A stretch of 12,045 bases of DNA from Deltaproteobacteria bacterium (GCA_021159825.1 JAGHDR010000177.1:1-12045), one strand, 5' to 3'. Counted from the first letter of the stretch, positions 1 through 7,203 are shown. Notes: generated by a model not told the origin, from the letters alone. Translations and numbers: made by a program.

Positions 1-7
1 GCGATAA

Positions 8-193
8 ATAGCCTACTTTTACAGAATAGCTTTGAAACCCTACCTTGAGCACATCAGGGCATTTTGTCTGCCGCTTTCAAGAGAAGAACTGACAGGCGTT
101 GTGGTCGGTCTCGCAAAGGATGTGTCCACGTCTGAAAGACCGGGTTGGCTTCGAACACAGATCCATCCAACCCTTTTAAAATTTCGGGAGTAA
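8..193 (+). pseudogene. Possible remnant of a hypothetical protein gene
   Basis: An open frame runs from just after a stop at 5-7 to a TAA at 191-193 with no clear start codon or ribosome site. About residues 10-50 look protein-like, a helical stretch around LEHIRAFCLPLSREELTGVV followed by a VGLAKDVSTSERPGWL segment. From memory this resembles the C-terminal part of a hypothetical family seen in Desulfobacterota. The reading ends abruptly and I could not find a continuation in the other frames, so it would be a decayed or truncated copy. It could equally be chance, as 186 bases is short. Confidence 0.3.
142..177 (+). terminator. Weak terminator-like hairpin
   Basis: A perfect 7-bp inverted repeat, GGGTTGG (142-148) and CCAACCC (167-173), with an 18-base loop is followed by TTTTAAAATTT. 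It could end transcription entering from the left before the ispG promoter. The loop is long and the T tract has only four bases, so the call is weak. Confidence 0.25.
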
Positions 194-327
194 GGAACTT
201 TATGACGTCTTTGTTCCCAATATGCGAAGCGGACGCAGGCGGGGGGCCATGGCCTTGACGGAGCCTGATGCGGGAAGTTCCCTGTCTGATATCACCACCC
301 CCGCAAAACCCACAAACTTCAAAAACC
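194..327. other. Non-coding stretch upstream of ispG promoter
   Basis: No supported gene, RNA or repeat is visible here. The frame open from 332 extends neither a recognisable protein nor a ribosome site, and the stretch lies between the possible gene remnant and the promoter. Confidence 0.4.
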
Positions 328-356
328 TTGAATGGTGGACGGATGTCGGCTAGAAT
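328..356 (+). promoter_or_regulatory. Sigma70-like promoter for ispG-proS-rel
   Basis: TTGAAT at 328-333 (four of six to TTGACA) and TAGAAT at 351-356 (five of six to TATAAT) are separated by exactly 17 bases. Transcription would begin near 363, leaving a leader of about 128 bases before the ispG ATG. The leader contains a 6-bp perfect stem, ACGCTT (376-381) and AAGCGT (391-396), with a 9-base loop. Spacing and position support the call; no experimental evidence is available. Confidence 0.5.
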
Positions 357-471
357 GGTTCCGTGAGGCAGAAAAACGCTTTATTCCCAGAAGCGTAATT
401 TATAAGGGAATCTACTTTATCCCATGGTGGCAAGGAGTGGCCCCGAAATTTAAACCCGTGTTTGTAACGAC

Positions 472-477
472 AAGGAG
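472..477 (+). promoter_or_regulatory. Ribosome binding site of ispG
   Basis: AAGGAG lies 13 bases before the ATG at 491. The spacing is longer than usual, but proS has a similarly long spacing (14 bases), and this is the only good site near the family-consistent start. It supports 491 over the upstream in-frame ATG at 332. Confidence 0.5.
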
Positions 478-490
478 ATTATCTGAATTC

Positions 491-1558
491 ATGCCCATAG
501 AAGAAGTCCGTAAATTCACGAAAATGATTTATGTGGGAGAAGTGCCCATCGGCGGCGGCGCTCCCATCGTCGTTCAATCCATGACCAATACCGATACAAG
601 GGACGTGTCCGGGACAGTGGCCCAGATTGAACGTCTGGCGGATGCGGGATGCGAGGTCGTTCGCCTGGCCATCCCCGATGAAGCGGCGGTTGCGGCTTTT
701 GGGGAGATCAAGAAAAAGGTCAAGCCCCCGCTCATTGCCGATATTCACTTTGATCACCGGCTGGCCCTGGGGGTTTTGAAGGCTGGTGCCGACGGGCTCC
801 GGATTAATCCCGGCAATATCGGCGGTCCGGAAGCGGTGAAGAAGGTGGTTTCCGCGGCCCGGGAAGTGAGTGCCCCCATACGGATCGGGGTCAATGCGGG
901 ATCACTCCATCGGGATGTGTTGAAAAAATTCGGGGGGCCCACGCCGGAAGCCATGGTGCATAGCGCCATGGAACATGTGGTAATACTGGAAGATCTTGAT
1001 TTTCCCCACATCAAAATCTCTTTGAAGTCTTCCGATGTCAAAAATACCATAGCGGCCTATGAACTCCTTAGTGAAAGGGTGGACTATCCCCTTCACCTGG
1101 GGGTCACCGAGGCCGGTACGCTGATTTCCGGTACGGTCAAAAGCACCATGGGCATCGGTTTTCTGCTGGCGGAAGGCATTGGGGACACGTTTCGCGTGTC
1201 CTTGACCCGTGACCCGGTGGAAGAGGTTCGGGTGGCGTATGAAATTTTAAGAAGCCTCGGTTTGAGATCCCGGGGACCTGAAATCATATCGTGCCCCACC
1301 TGCGGCCGATGTGAAATTGATCTTTTCTCCATTGTAGAGGAAGTGGAAAGGGCTGTCTCCGGCATCGTGGCATCCCCCAGGGTGGCCATCATGGGTTGTG
1401 TGGTCAACGGCCCCGGTGAAGCCAGGGAGGCGGATGTGGGGGTTGCCGGCGGGCGAGGGCAGGGGATTCTGTTCAGGAAGGGAGAAGTGGTTCGGAAGAT
1501 TCCCGAAAACCGGTTGGCTGAAGTGTTGATTTCCGAGGTCAAACGGTTGGTCGGTTGA
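491..1558 (+). CDS. ispG: 4-hydroxy-3-methylbut-2-enyl diphosphate synthase (flavodoxin)
   Basis: IspG (GcpE) converts MEcPP to HMBPP, the penultimate step of the MEP isoprenoid pathway in the cytosol, using a [4Fe-4S] cluster and electrons from flavodoxin or ferredoxin. From the ATG at 491 the protein has 355 residues, the usual length of the short bacterial form. An N-terminal TIM barrel starts with the family signature VQSMTNTDTRD and continues through ADIHFD and RINPGNIGG. The C-terminal cluster domain has Cys268, Cys271, Cys303 (MGC) and Glu310 (GPGE), matching the spacing of the three Cys and one Glu ligand of E. coli IspG. The frame is open back to an ATG at 332, but those 53 residues do not resemble the family and an AAGGAG precedes 491. 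It heads a block with proS and rel on the same strand; the gap to proS is 40 bases. Everything seen looks functional. Confidence 0.95.
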   Translation: MPIEEVRKFTKMIYVGEVPIGGGAPIVVQSMTNTDTRDVSGTVAQIERLADAGCEVVRLAIPDEAAVAAFGEIKKKVKPPLIADIHFDHRLALGVLKAGADGLRINPGNIGGPEAVKKVVSAAREVSAPIRIGVNAGSLHRDVLKKFGGPTPEAMVHSAMEHVVILEDLDFPHIKISLKSSDVKNTIAAYELLSERVDYPLHLGVTEAGTLISGTVKSTMGIGFLLAEGIGDTFRVSLTRDPVEEVRVAYEILRSLGLRSRGPEIISCPTCGRCEIDLFSIVEEVERAVSGIVASPRVAIMGCVVNGPGEAREADVGVAGGRGQGILFRKGEVVRKIPENRLAEVLISEVKRLVG

Positions 1559-1578
1559 CGGTTACCAGTTTTTTTAAT

Positions 1579-1584
1579 AAGGAG
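1579..1584 (+). promoter_or_regulatory. Ribosome binding site of proS
   Basis: AAGGAG precedes the proS ATG at 1599 by 14 bases, a long spacing shared with ispG. It sits just after a run of seven T in the 40-base gap, which has no convincing stem for a terminator. Confidence 0.45.
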
Positions 1585-1598
1585 AACACCAAAACATC

Positions 1599-3326
1599 AT
1601 GCGATATTCCAGTTATTTTATTCCCACGAAAAAGGAAATCCCGGCCGATGCCGAGATTATCAGCCACCAGTTGATGGTTCGGGCCGGTATGATTCGAAAA
1701 CTGACCTCGGGCATTTATACATACCTTCCCGTCGGTCTCAGGTCCATCCGGAAGGTGGAGAATATTGTGCGGGAGGAGATGAACCGGGCAGGCGCCATCG
1801 AGGTCCTCATGCCCGCCGTGCAGCCGGCTGAACTGTGGCAGGAGAGCGGTCGGTGGGAATATTATGGCCGCGAACTGTTGCGTTTCAAGGACCGTCATGA
1901 CCGCGATGCGTGCATGGGGCCCACCCACGAAGAGGTGATTACGGACCTGGTGCGAAAGGAGATTCATTCCTACAAACAGATGCCCATTAATCTCTACCAG
2001 ATCCAGACCAAGTTCAGGGATGAGATCCGCCCCCGTTTCGGGATTATGCGCGGCCGCGAATTTATCATGAAAGACGCCTACAGCTTTGACGTGGATGAGG
2101 CGGGGGTCAACCGCAGTTACGAGGCCATGTACGAGGCTTATGATCGAATATTTCAAAGATGCGGTCTGAAATTCAGGGCCGTTGAGGCGGACTCCGGTAC
2201 CATCGGGGGAAGCTATTCCCACGAATTCATGGTATTGGCCGAATCCGGTGAGGACCGGATCGTCAATTGCACCACATGCGATTATGCGGCCAACCTGGAA
2301 CGGGCGGAGGTGAAGGAGGAAGATGACGTCTCCTCGGCGGATGCGAATGCTTTTGAGGTCCTGGCCCGGCTGGAAACACCGGATCAGCGGACCATTGACG
2401 AGGTGGTCGAATTCCTGAAGATTACTCCCGAACAGTTGGTTAAAACCCTTGTTTATATGGTTGATGAAGAGCCGGTGGCGGTGTTGCTGCGTGGCGATCA
2501 TGAATTGAACGAAACCAAACTGAAAAATGCGCTGGACGCTCAGACCGTTGAAATGGCATCCGAGCGATCGGTTAAAGAGGCGACCGGCGCCCCATTGGGT
2601 TTTGCGGGTCCGGTTGGCCTGGAAATCAAGGTGGTGGCGGATAACGCGCTAAAGACCCTGAAAAACTTTGTAGTGGGGGGCAACGAAAAAGACCTTCACC
2701 TCAAAAATGTGAACCTGGAAAGGGATTTTACGGTCGCCCTTTTCGGCGATTTGCGCACCATTGCGCCGGGGGATGCGTGTCCTCGATGCGGCGGTCATAT
2801 CGCTTTTGGCCGGGGCATAGAAGTGGGGCACGTGTTCAAACTGGGTGTCAAGTACAGCGAGGCCATGAAAGCCGTATTCCTCAATGAGCAGGGAAAAGAG
2901 AGGCCCATGATCATGGGGTGTTACGGTATTGGTATCGGCCGGACGGTGGCAGCTGCCATTGAGCAGAACCACGACAAAGACGGCATTGTTTTTCCCATTC
3001 CCGTGGCCCCCTTTGAGGTGACCCTCCTGCCGCTGCAGATGCACAATGAAGCCGTGGTGGAAGCGGCGTCAAAAATCTATGGGGATCTCGTGAACATGGG
3101 CATCGATGCGCTCCTGGATGATCGGGATGAGCGGGCCGGCGTCAAATTTAAGGATGCCGATCTGCTGGGTATTCCGGTGCGCATCACCGTGGGTTCCCGG
3201 GGGCTCAAAAACGGGGAGGTGGAAGTCAAGCTTCGGACCGAACCGGAAAGTTTCATAGTACCGCTGAGCACTGCTGTAATCGCCATTTCGGATACGGTGA
3301 AGGGCCTTTATGATTCGCTTAAATGA
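1599..3326 (+). CDS. proS: Prolyl-tRNA synthetase (bacterial type, with editing domain)
   Basis: ProS charges tRNA-Pro with proline in the cytosol. At 575 residues it has the length of the bacterial form that carries an inserted editing domain against misacylated Ala-tRNA-Pro. Class II catalytic motifs are visible: motif 1 region around [19 protein letters not shown], motif 2 from about residue 137 ([19 protein letters not shown]), and motif 3 around 439-449 ([11 protein letters not shown]). The editing (INS/YbaK-like) domain occupies roughly 225-405. [21 protein letters not shown] segment and the anticodon-binding domain ([20 protein letters not shown]) follow. The start is the first in-frame ATG that fits the family. 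The last 17 bases overlap the start of rel, which suggests translational coupling. No damage is seen. Confidence 0.96.
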   Translation: MRYSSYFIPTKKEIPADAEIISHQLMVRAGMIRKLTSGIYTYLPVGLRSIRKVENIVREEMNRAGAIEVLMPAVQPAELWQESGRWEYYGRELLRFKDRHDRDACMGPTHEEVITDLVRKEIHSYKQMPINLYQIQTKFRDEIRPRFGIMRGREFIMKDAYSFDVDEAGVNRSYEAMYEAYDRIFQRCGLKFRAVEADSGTIGGSYSHEFMVLAESGEDRIVNCTTCDYAANLERAEVKEEDDVSSADANAFEVLARLETPDQRTIDEVVEFLKITPEQLVKTLVYMVDEEPVAVLLRGDHELNETKLKNALDAQTVEMASERSVKEATGAPLGFAGPVGLEIKVVADNALKTLKNFVVGGNEKDLHLKNVNLERDFTVALFGDLRTIAPGDACPRCGGHIAFGRGIEVGHVFKLGVKYSEAMKAVFLNEQGKERPMIMGCYGIGIGRTVAAAIEQNHDKDGIVFPIPVAPFEVTLLPLQMHNEAVVEAASKIYGDLVNMGIDALLDDRDERAGVKFKDADLLGIPVRITVGSRGLKNGEVEVKLRTEPESFIVPLSTAVIAISDTVKGLYDSLK

Positions 3327-4104
3327 CATTACCTCACAGGTTCTCCGCTACCACCCGAAAGCGGACATTGAGTTGATCGAAAAGGCCTATGTTTACTCCG
3401 CCAAAGTGCATCAGGGACAGATTCGCCTCTCGGGGGAACCCTATCTTTCCCATCCCCTGGAAGCTGCCTATATCCTGACCCAGTTGAAAATGGACGTTGT
3501 TTGCATTGCCGCTGGATTGTTGCATGATGTTGTAGAAGACACCCATGCGGACCTGGATGAAATAACGGTGCTTTTTGGCGAAGAAACCGCCAATATCGTA
3601 GACGGTGTCACCAAAATCAGCAAAATTCATTTCAAAAGCTCCAAACAGCGACAGGCCGAAAATGTTCGCAAAATGATTCTTGCCATGTCCACGGATATTC
3701 GTGTGATTTTCGTCAAACTGGCGGACCGGCTCCATAACATGCGAACCCTGGGTTTTCAGCCTGAGGAAAAGCAGCGAAGCATTGCCACCGAAACCCTGGA
3801 TATCTACGCTCCCCTGGCCGGGAGAATGGGCATCAACTGGATCAAGAGCAGCCTTGAGGATCTGTGTCTCTTCTATCTGGAACCGGAGATTTACGCCGGC
3901 ATCAAAGATCTGACGGCGCGGCGCCAGAACGAAATGGGGGAATTCTTAAAAAGTGTTCAGGCGGTCCTGATCGAAGAACTGGCCAAGGTTAATATTTCCG
4001 CCACCATCAAGGGCCGGCAGAAACATTTCTACAGTATTTATCAAAAGATGGTTGATCAGGACCTGAAGTGGGTCAGGTGTACGATATCCTGGCTTTCCGG
4101 GTGA
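3310..4104 (+). CDS. rel: RelA/SpoT-family (p)ppGpp synthetase/hydrolase, N-terminal part (frameshifted)
   Basis: This is the first half of a long Rel/SpoT protein that makes and degrades the stringent-response alarmones (p)ppGpp. It starts at ATG 3310 inside the end of proS, preceded by GTGAAGGG. The HD hydrolase domain is complete: [10 protein letters not shown] near residue 50, HDVVEDT at 72-78 (His72, Asp73 metal ligands) and [12 protein letters not shown] with Asp139. The synthetase domain begins at [17 protein letters not shown], about residues 237-252, then reading passes into a short unrelated tail ([12 protein letters not shown]) and stops. The rest of the protein continues in another frame from about 4066. 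With one base restored at about 4065 the junction reads [19 protein letters not shown], which fits the family. As written, only hydrolase activity could come from this piece. Either a real inactivating mutation or a sequence error. Confidence 0.85.
   Translation: MIRLNDITSQVLRYHPKADIELIEKAYVYSAKVHQGQIRLSGEPYLSHPLEAAYILTQLKMDVVCIAAGLLHDVVEDTHADLDEITVLFGEETANIVDGVTKISKIHFKSSKQRQAENVRKMILAMSTDIRVIFVKLADRLHNMRTLGFQPEEKQRSIATETLDIYAPLAGRMGINWIKSSLEDLCLFYLEPEIYAGIKDLTARRQNEMGEFLKSVQAVLIEELAKVNISATIKGRQKHFYSIYQKMVDQDLKWVRCTISWLSG
4060..4071 (+). other. Apparent one-base deletion in rel
   Basis: The N-terminal frame reads gac-ctg-aag-tgg; the C-terminal frame resumes as gaa-gtg-ggt-cag. Adding one G after the CTG at 4063-4065 gives D-L-E-V-G-Q-V-Y-D with no missing or extra residues against the family pattern. 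No X-XXY-YYZ slippery heptamer is present, so programmed frameshifting is not supported. Confidence 0.75.
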
Positions 4105-5459
4105 TCGTTAATACCATCAAAGACTGTTATGCGGCGCTCGGGCATATTCATTCCATGTGGAAGCCCGTATCCAAGCGCTTCAAAGACTACATTTCCGTTC
4201 CCAAAGGCAATATGTACCAGTCCCTGCACACCACGGTTTTCGGCCCGATGAAAGAAAGGATGGAGGTTCAGATCAGGACCTGGGACATGAACCGGGTGGC
4301 CGAGAGCGGTATTGCGGCCCACTGGAAGTACAAAGAAGGGAATGTTGCTCGAAAAACCGATGAAAAGCAGTTCGCATGGCTTAATGATCTGCTCGGCTGG
4401 CAGAAAAGCCTTAAGGATCCCCAGGAGTTCCTGGACACCGTGAAAATGGATCTCTTTCCTGATGAAGTCTATGTGTTTACGCCCACCGGTGAGGTGAAAT
4501 CCTTTCCCAAGGGGGCTACCATGATCGATTTTGCCTACGGTATCCATTCGGAAGTGGGTGAAAAGTGCATGGGGGCCAAGGTTGACGGCAAGATGGTTCC
4601 CCTGCGGGCCCAATTGAAAAACGGCAATATCATTGAGGTGATGACCTCCTCGAAACAGCATCCCAGTAAAGACTGGTTGAGTTTCGTCAAAACCTCAAAG
4701 GCAAAAACAAAGATCAGACAATGGATCAAGACCCAGGGAAAAGACGAAAGTATCAGCCTGGGCAAGAGCATCCTGGAAAAGGCCCTGCAACAAGAAAGAT
4801 TGACGATTCCCAATCTACTCAAGAGTGAGCAGGTTACAGCCGTGGCCAAAGAACTTTCTTTCCAATCAGGGGAAGACCTGGTTGCAGAGATCGGTTTCGG
4901 GAAGATTTCTCCCAAGCAGGTGGTGGGGCGTCTCAGGCCAAAACTGGTGGATGATGAGGAAAGCCCTCAGGGGTTGGTCAGAAAGGTGGTCAGCCGACTG
5001 ACCCGGCCCAAAGCGGACACGGGCATCAAGGTGGCTGGTGTGAGCGATATGCTGCTCCATTTTGCCAATTGCTGCCAACCCCTGCCCGGCGAGAAAGTGA
5101 TCGGGTTTATTACCCGTGGAAGCGGTGTGGCCATCCACAATGAAAACTGCCGGAATATCAAAGAATCCGATCCCGACCGGTTGGTAGCGGTTTTATGGGA
5201 GCCTTCCGAGAAAAACACCTATCCGGCCAGACTGCGGGTGAGTAGCTTGGAAAGAAAGGGTGTCCTGGCGGATATCAGCGCTGTTTTCAGCCAGAAAGAC
5301 GCCAACATCATCCAAGCCGAAGTGAAAACCACGGTGGACAATAAAGGCATCTCTCTTTTTACGATTGAGGTGGGGGATTATGCTCAGCTCCAGGACATAA
5401 TCCGTTCCATCAAAAAGGTGAGAAACGTGCTGATAGTTGAAAGGCTTCAGGATAGTTGA
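4068..5459 (+). CDS. rel: RelA/SpoT-family (p)ppGpp synthetase/hydrolase, C-terminal part (frameshifted)
   Basis: This is the second half of the same rel gene. The nominal GTG at 4068 is in the middle of the synthetase domain and has no ribosome site, so independent translation is unlikely. In order it shows the synthetase core ([11 protein letters not shown]; the substrate-selective RFKD motif typical of bifunctional Rel; [23 protein letters not shown]), the TGS domain ([20 protein letters not shown], about 130-190), the helical region with [21 protein letters not shown], the Cys-containing [17 protein letters not shown] segment, and a C-terminal ACT domain. Joined to the N-terminal part with one added base, the protein would have 716 residues, the normal size of full-length Rel. 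Its last codons overlap the end of rpmB on the other strand by 13 bases. Confidence 0.85.
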   Translation: MGQVYDILAFRVIVNTIKDCYAALGHIHSMWKPVSKRFKDYISVPKGNMYQSLHTTVFGPMKERMEVQIRTWDMNRVAESGIAAHWKYKEGNVARKTDEKQFAWLNDLLGWQKSLKDPQEFLDTVKMDLFPDEVYVFTPTGEVKSFPKGATMIDFAYGIHSEVGEKCMGAKVDGKMVPLRAQLKNGNIIEVMTSSKQHPSKDWLSFVKTSKAKTKIRQWIKTQGKDESISLGKSILEKALQQERLTIPNLLKSEQVTAVAKELSFQSGEDLVAEIGFGKISPKQVVGRLRPKLVDDEESPQGLVRKVVSRLTRPKADTGIKVAGVSDMLLHFANCCQPLPGEKVIGFITRGSGVAIHNENCRNIKESDPDRLVAVLWEPSEKNTYPARLRVSSLERKGVLADISAVFSQKDANIIQAEVKTTVDNKGISLFTIEVGDYAQLQDIIRSIKKVRNVLIVERLQDS

Positions 5460-5463
5460 AAGG
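5432..5463. repeat. 13-bp direct repeat at the rel stop codon
   Basis: GATAGTTGAAAGG occurs at 5432-5444 and again at 5451-5463, a period of 19 bases. The first copy is read in rel as part of L-I-V-E-R; the second is read one frame over as D-S-stop, so it supplies the rel stop codon. The same bases also encode the last residues of rpmB on the other strand. Confidence 0.8.
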
Positions 5464-5659
5464 TTTTTTTCACGGGCTTCTCAACAAGGCCGGATTTGAT
5501 GCAACTGGTGCAAGCCTTTATTTTTACGGTTTGACCGTCTTTGACGCACTTGACGCTTTGAAGGTTGGGATACCAGCGTTTTTTGCTCTTATTGTGAGCG
5601 TGGCTGACGTTGTAACCGACAAGCGGTTTCTTGCCGCAGATATCGCATACTTTTGACAT
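5447..5659 (-). CDS. rpmB: 50S ribosomal protein L28
   Basis: L28 is a small protein of the large ribosomal subunit. The 70-residue product begins [24 protein letters not shown] in the standard L28 pattern, followed by the RRW-like KKRWYPNLQ and a basic C-terminus. It is the zinc-type (C+) form: Cys5/Cys8 (CDIC) and a second pair, CTSC, near residues 51-54. A GGAGG at 5669-5673 sits 9 bases before the ATG. The reading ends inside the 3' end of rel, with a 13-base tail-to-tail overlap, and its last residues (KTFQLS) lie in the 13-bp direct repeat. The gene has its own promoter-like sequence in the 77-base gap after the Crp/Fnr gene. Confidence 0.95.
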   Translation of the reverse strand: MSKVCDICGKKPLVGYNVSHAHNKSKKRWYPNLQSVKCVKDGQTVKIKACTSCIKSGLVEKPVKKTFQLS

Positions 5660-5668
5660 TTAAAGTTT

Positions 5669-5673
5669 CCTCC
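5669..5673 (-). promoter_or_regulatory. Ribosome binding site of rpmB
   Basis: Reading the minus strand, GGAGG precedes the rpmB ATG (5659-5657) by 9 bases. Confidence 0.7.
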
Positions 5674-5699
5674 CCTGCTGATCGTCATGATAATTAGCC

Positions 5700-5728
5700 C
5701 TTCTAGCTGTTCTTGACTAAAATATCAA
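5700..5728 (-). promoter_or_regulatory. Sigma70-like promoter for rpmB
   Basis: On the minus strand TTGATA (5728-5723, five of six to TTGACA) and TAGAAG (5705-5700, four of six to TATAAT) are 17 bases apart. Transcription would start near 5693, about 34 bases before the rpmB ATG. This would let the ribosomal gene be expressed independently of the upstream regulator gene. Confidence 0.45.
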
Positions 5729-5736
5729 GTACTTTT

Positions 5737-6432
5737 CTATGTTACTTCATTTTTTTTCCCGTCGATGGAAAGGGACTCAAGCCCTTCACGATTCAGCAAT
5801 CGGATGGTGCGGTCTTTTGTTTCGATGAGGCCCTGCTTGTTCATTCGGTTCAGAATCCGGGAAAGGGTTTCAGGGATGGTGCCCAGAAGGCTTGCCAGTT
5901 GTCCCTTTGAAATGTCGAGTGTGATGGAATCCTCACTTTCCTGTTCCGTAGACAGATAAAGCAAGTATGCTGCCAGGCGGGCGGGGACTTCTTTCAGGGA
6001 AAGGTTTTCAATTTGCTGGGTGAATTGTCGAAGCCGCATGGACAGCACCGCGAGCATGTTTAGGGCAAGGGACGGATGGGACGTAATCATCCCCAGAAAT
6101 GCAGTTCTCGGGAAAAAGAGAAGCCTCGATTTTCGAATGGTTTCGGCATTTGCGGGAAATCGCCGTCCGGAAAATACCGGTACCTCCCCGAAGGGTTCTC
6201 CGGGGCCGAAAACATGGAGAATCTGTTCTTTGCCTGACGGTGACACCTTGAAAATTTTCACCCGTCCTTCCGCCACCAGGTAGAAGCCGTTTCCCTCATC
6301 CTGCTCCATAAAGATTATTTTACCCTTGGGGTAGTTCTCCGAGACCGACACATTTTTGATCTGTTCAAGGTGTTGTTCGGGAAGTCCCTCAAAGATAAGG
6401 GCGCTTGAAATGATGTCTAAGTCGCGCGTCAT
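5737..6432 (-). CDS. Crp/Fnr-family transcriptional regulator (no Fe-S cysteines)
   Basis: A 231-residue one-component regulator. Residues about 10-125 form the cyclic-nucleotide-binding-like beta barrel (NGFYLVAEGRVKIFKVSPSGKEQ, GEPFGEVPVFSGRRFPANAET), then a dimerisation helix (about 120-150) and a C-terminal winged helix-turn-helix (174-205, ISKGQLASLLGTIPETLSRI). The recognition helix has Glu188, Ser191 and Arg192, the E-x-x-S-R arrangement by which FNR reads TTGA half-sites. The protein has no cysteine at all, so it cannot hold the FNR [4Fe-4S] cluster; it is closer in style to DNR/HcpR-type heme or NO sensors, which is an inference. An ATG at 6432 preceded by GGAG (6445-6442, minus strand) is the start. 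A TTGATCCGGGTCAA palindrome lies 141 bases upstream, suggesting autoregulation or control of the divergent gene. The ligand and targets are unknown. Confidence 0.88.
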   Translation of the reverse strand: MTRDLDIISSALIFEGLPEQHLEQIKNVSVSENYPKGKIIFMEQDEGNGFYLVAEGRVKIFKVSPSGKEQILHVFGPGEPFGEVPVFSGRRFPANAETIRKSRLLFFPRTAFLGMITSHPSLALNMLAVLSMRLRQFTQQIENLSLKEVPARLAAYLLYLSTEQESEDSITLDISKGQLASLLGTIPETLSRILNRMNKQGLIETKDRTIRLLNREGLESLSIDGKKNEVT

Positions 6433-6461
6433 TCAGGTTGACTCCATGAGGATGATGAAGT

Positions 6462-6540
6462 GAAATTTGAAATTGGGAAAAACCCAAAGTGTGTACAGAT
6501 TAAAGCTTGATGTCTGCCAAATTTCCAATTTCTAATTTCA
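6462..6540. repeat. Long AT-rich imperfect inverted repeat
   Basis: The arm GAAATTTGAAATTGGGAAA (6462-6480) is matched on the opposite strand by TTTCCAATTTCTAATTTCA (6522-6540), with one bulged base and one mismatch over about 18 pairs and a loop of 41 bases. It lies 30-108 bases upstream of the Crp/Fnr start. Low GC and no T tract argue against an intrinsic terminator. It may be a dispersed intergenic repeat or a structured leader of the regulator mRNA. Confidence 0.6.
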
Positions 6541-6573
6541 AGTTTCGGATGCCGGCAAACCTACCACGTTCCA

Positions 6574-6587
6574 TTGATCCGGGTCAA
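6574..6587. promoter_or_regulatory. FNR/DNR-type operator palindrome
   Basis: TTGATCCGGGTCAA has the TTGA-N6-TCAA form of Crp/Fnr-family sites and is palindromic except for one T/G pairing. It sits between the divergent Crp/Fnr gene (141 bases from its start) and the winged-helix gene (149 bases from its ATG). The neighbouring regulator has the E-x-x-S-R recognition residues expected to read TTGA, which makes it the likely binder. Confidence 0.6.
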
Positions 6588-6644
6588 ATAATTTTGAGAA
6601 TACTTTTTTTCATTGAAAAGCAAAGATTTACCTGATATGAAGAA

Positions 6645-6689
6645 TTTTAAAAAAAACAGGGTGAGGCTGGTTTTTCAGCCGATACCCTG
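6645..6689 (-). terminator. Strong intrinsic terminator reading leftward
   Basis: Read on the minus strand, CAGGGT(6689-6684)-atc-GGCTG-aaaaac-CAGCC-tc-ACCCTG(6662-6657) folds into an 11-bp stem with a small internal loop, followed directly by eight T (6656-6649). That is a textbook rho-independent terminator. It would stop transcripts moving left toward the Crp/Fnr gene, but no minus-strand gene lies to its right before 7272. On the plus strand the same hairpin would form in the leader of the gene at 6737. Confidence 0.7.
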
Positions 6690-6721
6690 CGTTCGAGATA
6701 AAGGGAATGATGAAACACAGC

Positions 6722-6728
6722 AGGAGGG
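6722..6728 (+). promoter_or_regulatory. Ribosome binding site deciding start at 6737
   Basis: AGGAGGG lies 8 bases before the ATG at 6737. The earlier in-frame ATG at 6707 has only an AAGGG-like run almost touching it, so 6737 is the better start. Confidence 0.75.
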
Positions 6729-6736
6729 TATGGGCA

Positions 6737-7123
6737 ATGAAAGAGATGGAAACATTTGTAAAGGCGTTTGGCGAAGGGTTGAGGACATTGGCCCAGGGCG
6801 TTCACGCCATCGCGGATAAACTGGACAGTTATGCGGGTGCGTCAAATGACAGGGACTTTGAACCCGAACCCGCCGCGAATGATTACAACCCACCCGAGGC
6901 AGCGGAAGAAACTCCGGATAACACGGTTTCTCAGAAAAAGCCGGCTATCACCGCAACGGCAGTGGTTTACGAAGCGATCATCGCTGCGACAAAACCCGTT
7001 GCAATGGATGAACTGAGTGAGCAAACAGGTTTTGACACGAAAAAGTTGAACAATATCATCTACCGGCTTAGAAAACAGAATAAAATCAAAAGTGTCCGCA
7101 AGGGTGTATATACAAAGAAATAA
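6737..7123 (+). CDS. Small winged-helix protein of unknown function
   Basis: A 128-residue protein that I cannot assign to a named family. Residues 1-33 (MKEMETFVKAFGEGLRTLAQ and on through IADKLD) look like one amphipathic helix, possibly for self-association. Residues 34-70 are an acidic, proline-rich linker (EPEPAANDYNPPEAAEETPD). Residues 73-128 resemble a winged helix: a first helix (VVYEAIIAATKPV), DELSEQTGFDTKKLNNIIYRLRKQ as the helix-turn-helix, and a basic wing (IKSVRKGVYTKK). It is soluble, with no signal peptide or membrane segment. DNA binding or a nucleoid-associated role is plausible but inferred. The start at 6737 is set by AGGAGGG. It stands alone: divergent from the Crp/Fnr gene, which may control it through the palindrome at 6574, and 148 bases before the acyl-CoA dehydrogenase. 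Confidence 0.75.
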   Translation: MKEMETFVKAFGEGLRTLAQGVHAIADKLDSYAGASNDRDFEPEPAANDYNPPEAAEETPDNTVSQKKPAITATAVVYEAIIAATKPVAMDELSEQTGFDTKKLNNIIYRLRKQNKIKSVRKGVYTKK

Positions 7124-7203
7124 GGCTTGCATCTCTCACCCCCTTCCTGCCCTTTTAAATATTTTCTCCCCGAGTGACCCTAACTCCCGACCTTTACCGG
7201 GGA

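Larger units (their letters stand above)
6433..6736. other. Divergent regulatory region between Crp/Fnr gene and winged-helix gene
   Basis: This 304-bp gap holds no supported gene. In order from the left it has the Crp/Fnr ribosome site, the AT-rich inverted repeat (6462-6540), an FNR/DNR-type palindrome (6574-6587), an A/T-rich stretch, a minus-strand intrinsic terminator (6645-6689), and the AGGAGGG ribosome site of the rightward gene. The short frame from 6613 overlaps the gene at 6737 and shows no protein-like features. Confidence 0.6.

Noticed and set aside
332..490. N-terminal extension of ispG from ATG 332
   Set aside because: The 53 extra residues do not resemble IspG, the resulting length is too great for the short form, and they cover the promoter -10 and leader. 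AAGGAG supports 491.
1539..2501. 320-residue open frame on the minus strand opposite proS
   Set aside because: It lies wholly opposite a conserved gene, has no ribosome site or family motifs, and is rich in residues expected from reversed codons.
4057..4075. Programmed ribosomal frameshift in rel
   Set aside because: No slippery heptamer is present at the junction and I see no clear stimulatory stem just downstream; a one-base deletion explains the data more simply.
4068..5459. Separate small synthetase gene starting at GTG 4068
   Set aside because: The start falls in the middle of the synthetase fold with no ribosome site; the N-terminal strand and helix of the domain are in the upstream frame.
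7167..7203. TCCCCG/CGGGGA hairpin after the winged-helix gene as a terminator
   Set aside because: Six pairs around a 25-base loop followed by CTTTTG is too weak to call, and no T tract follows.
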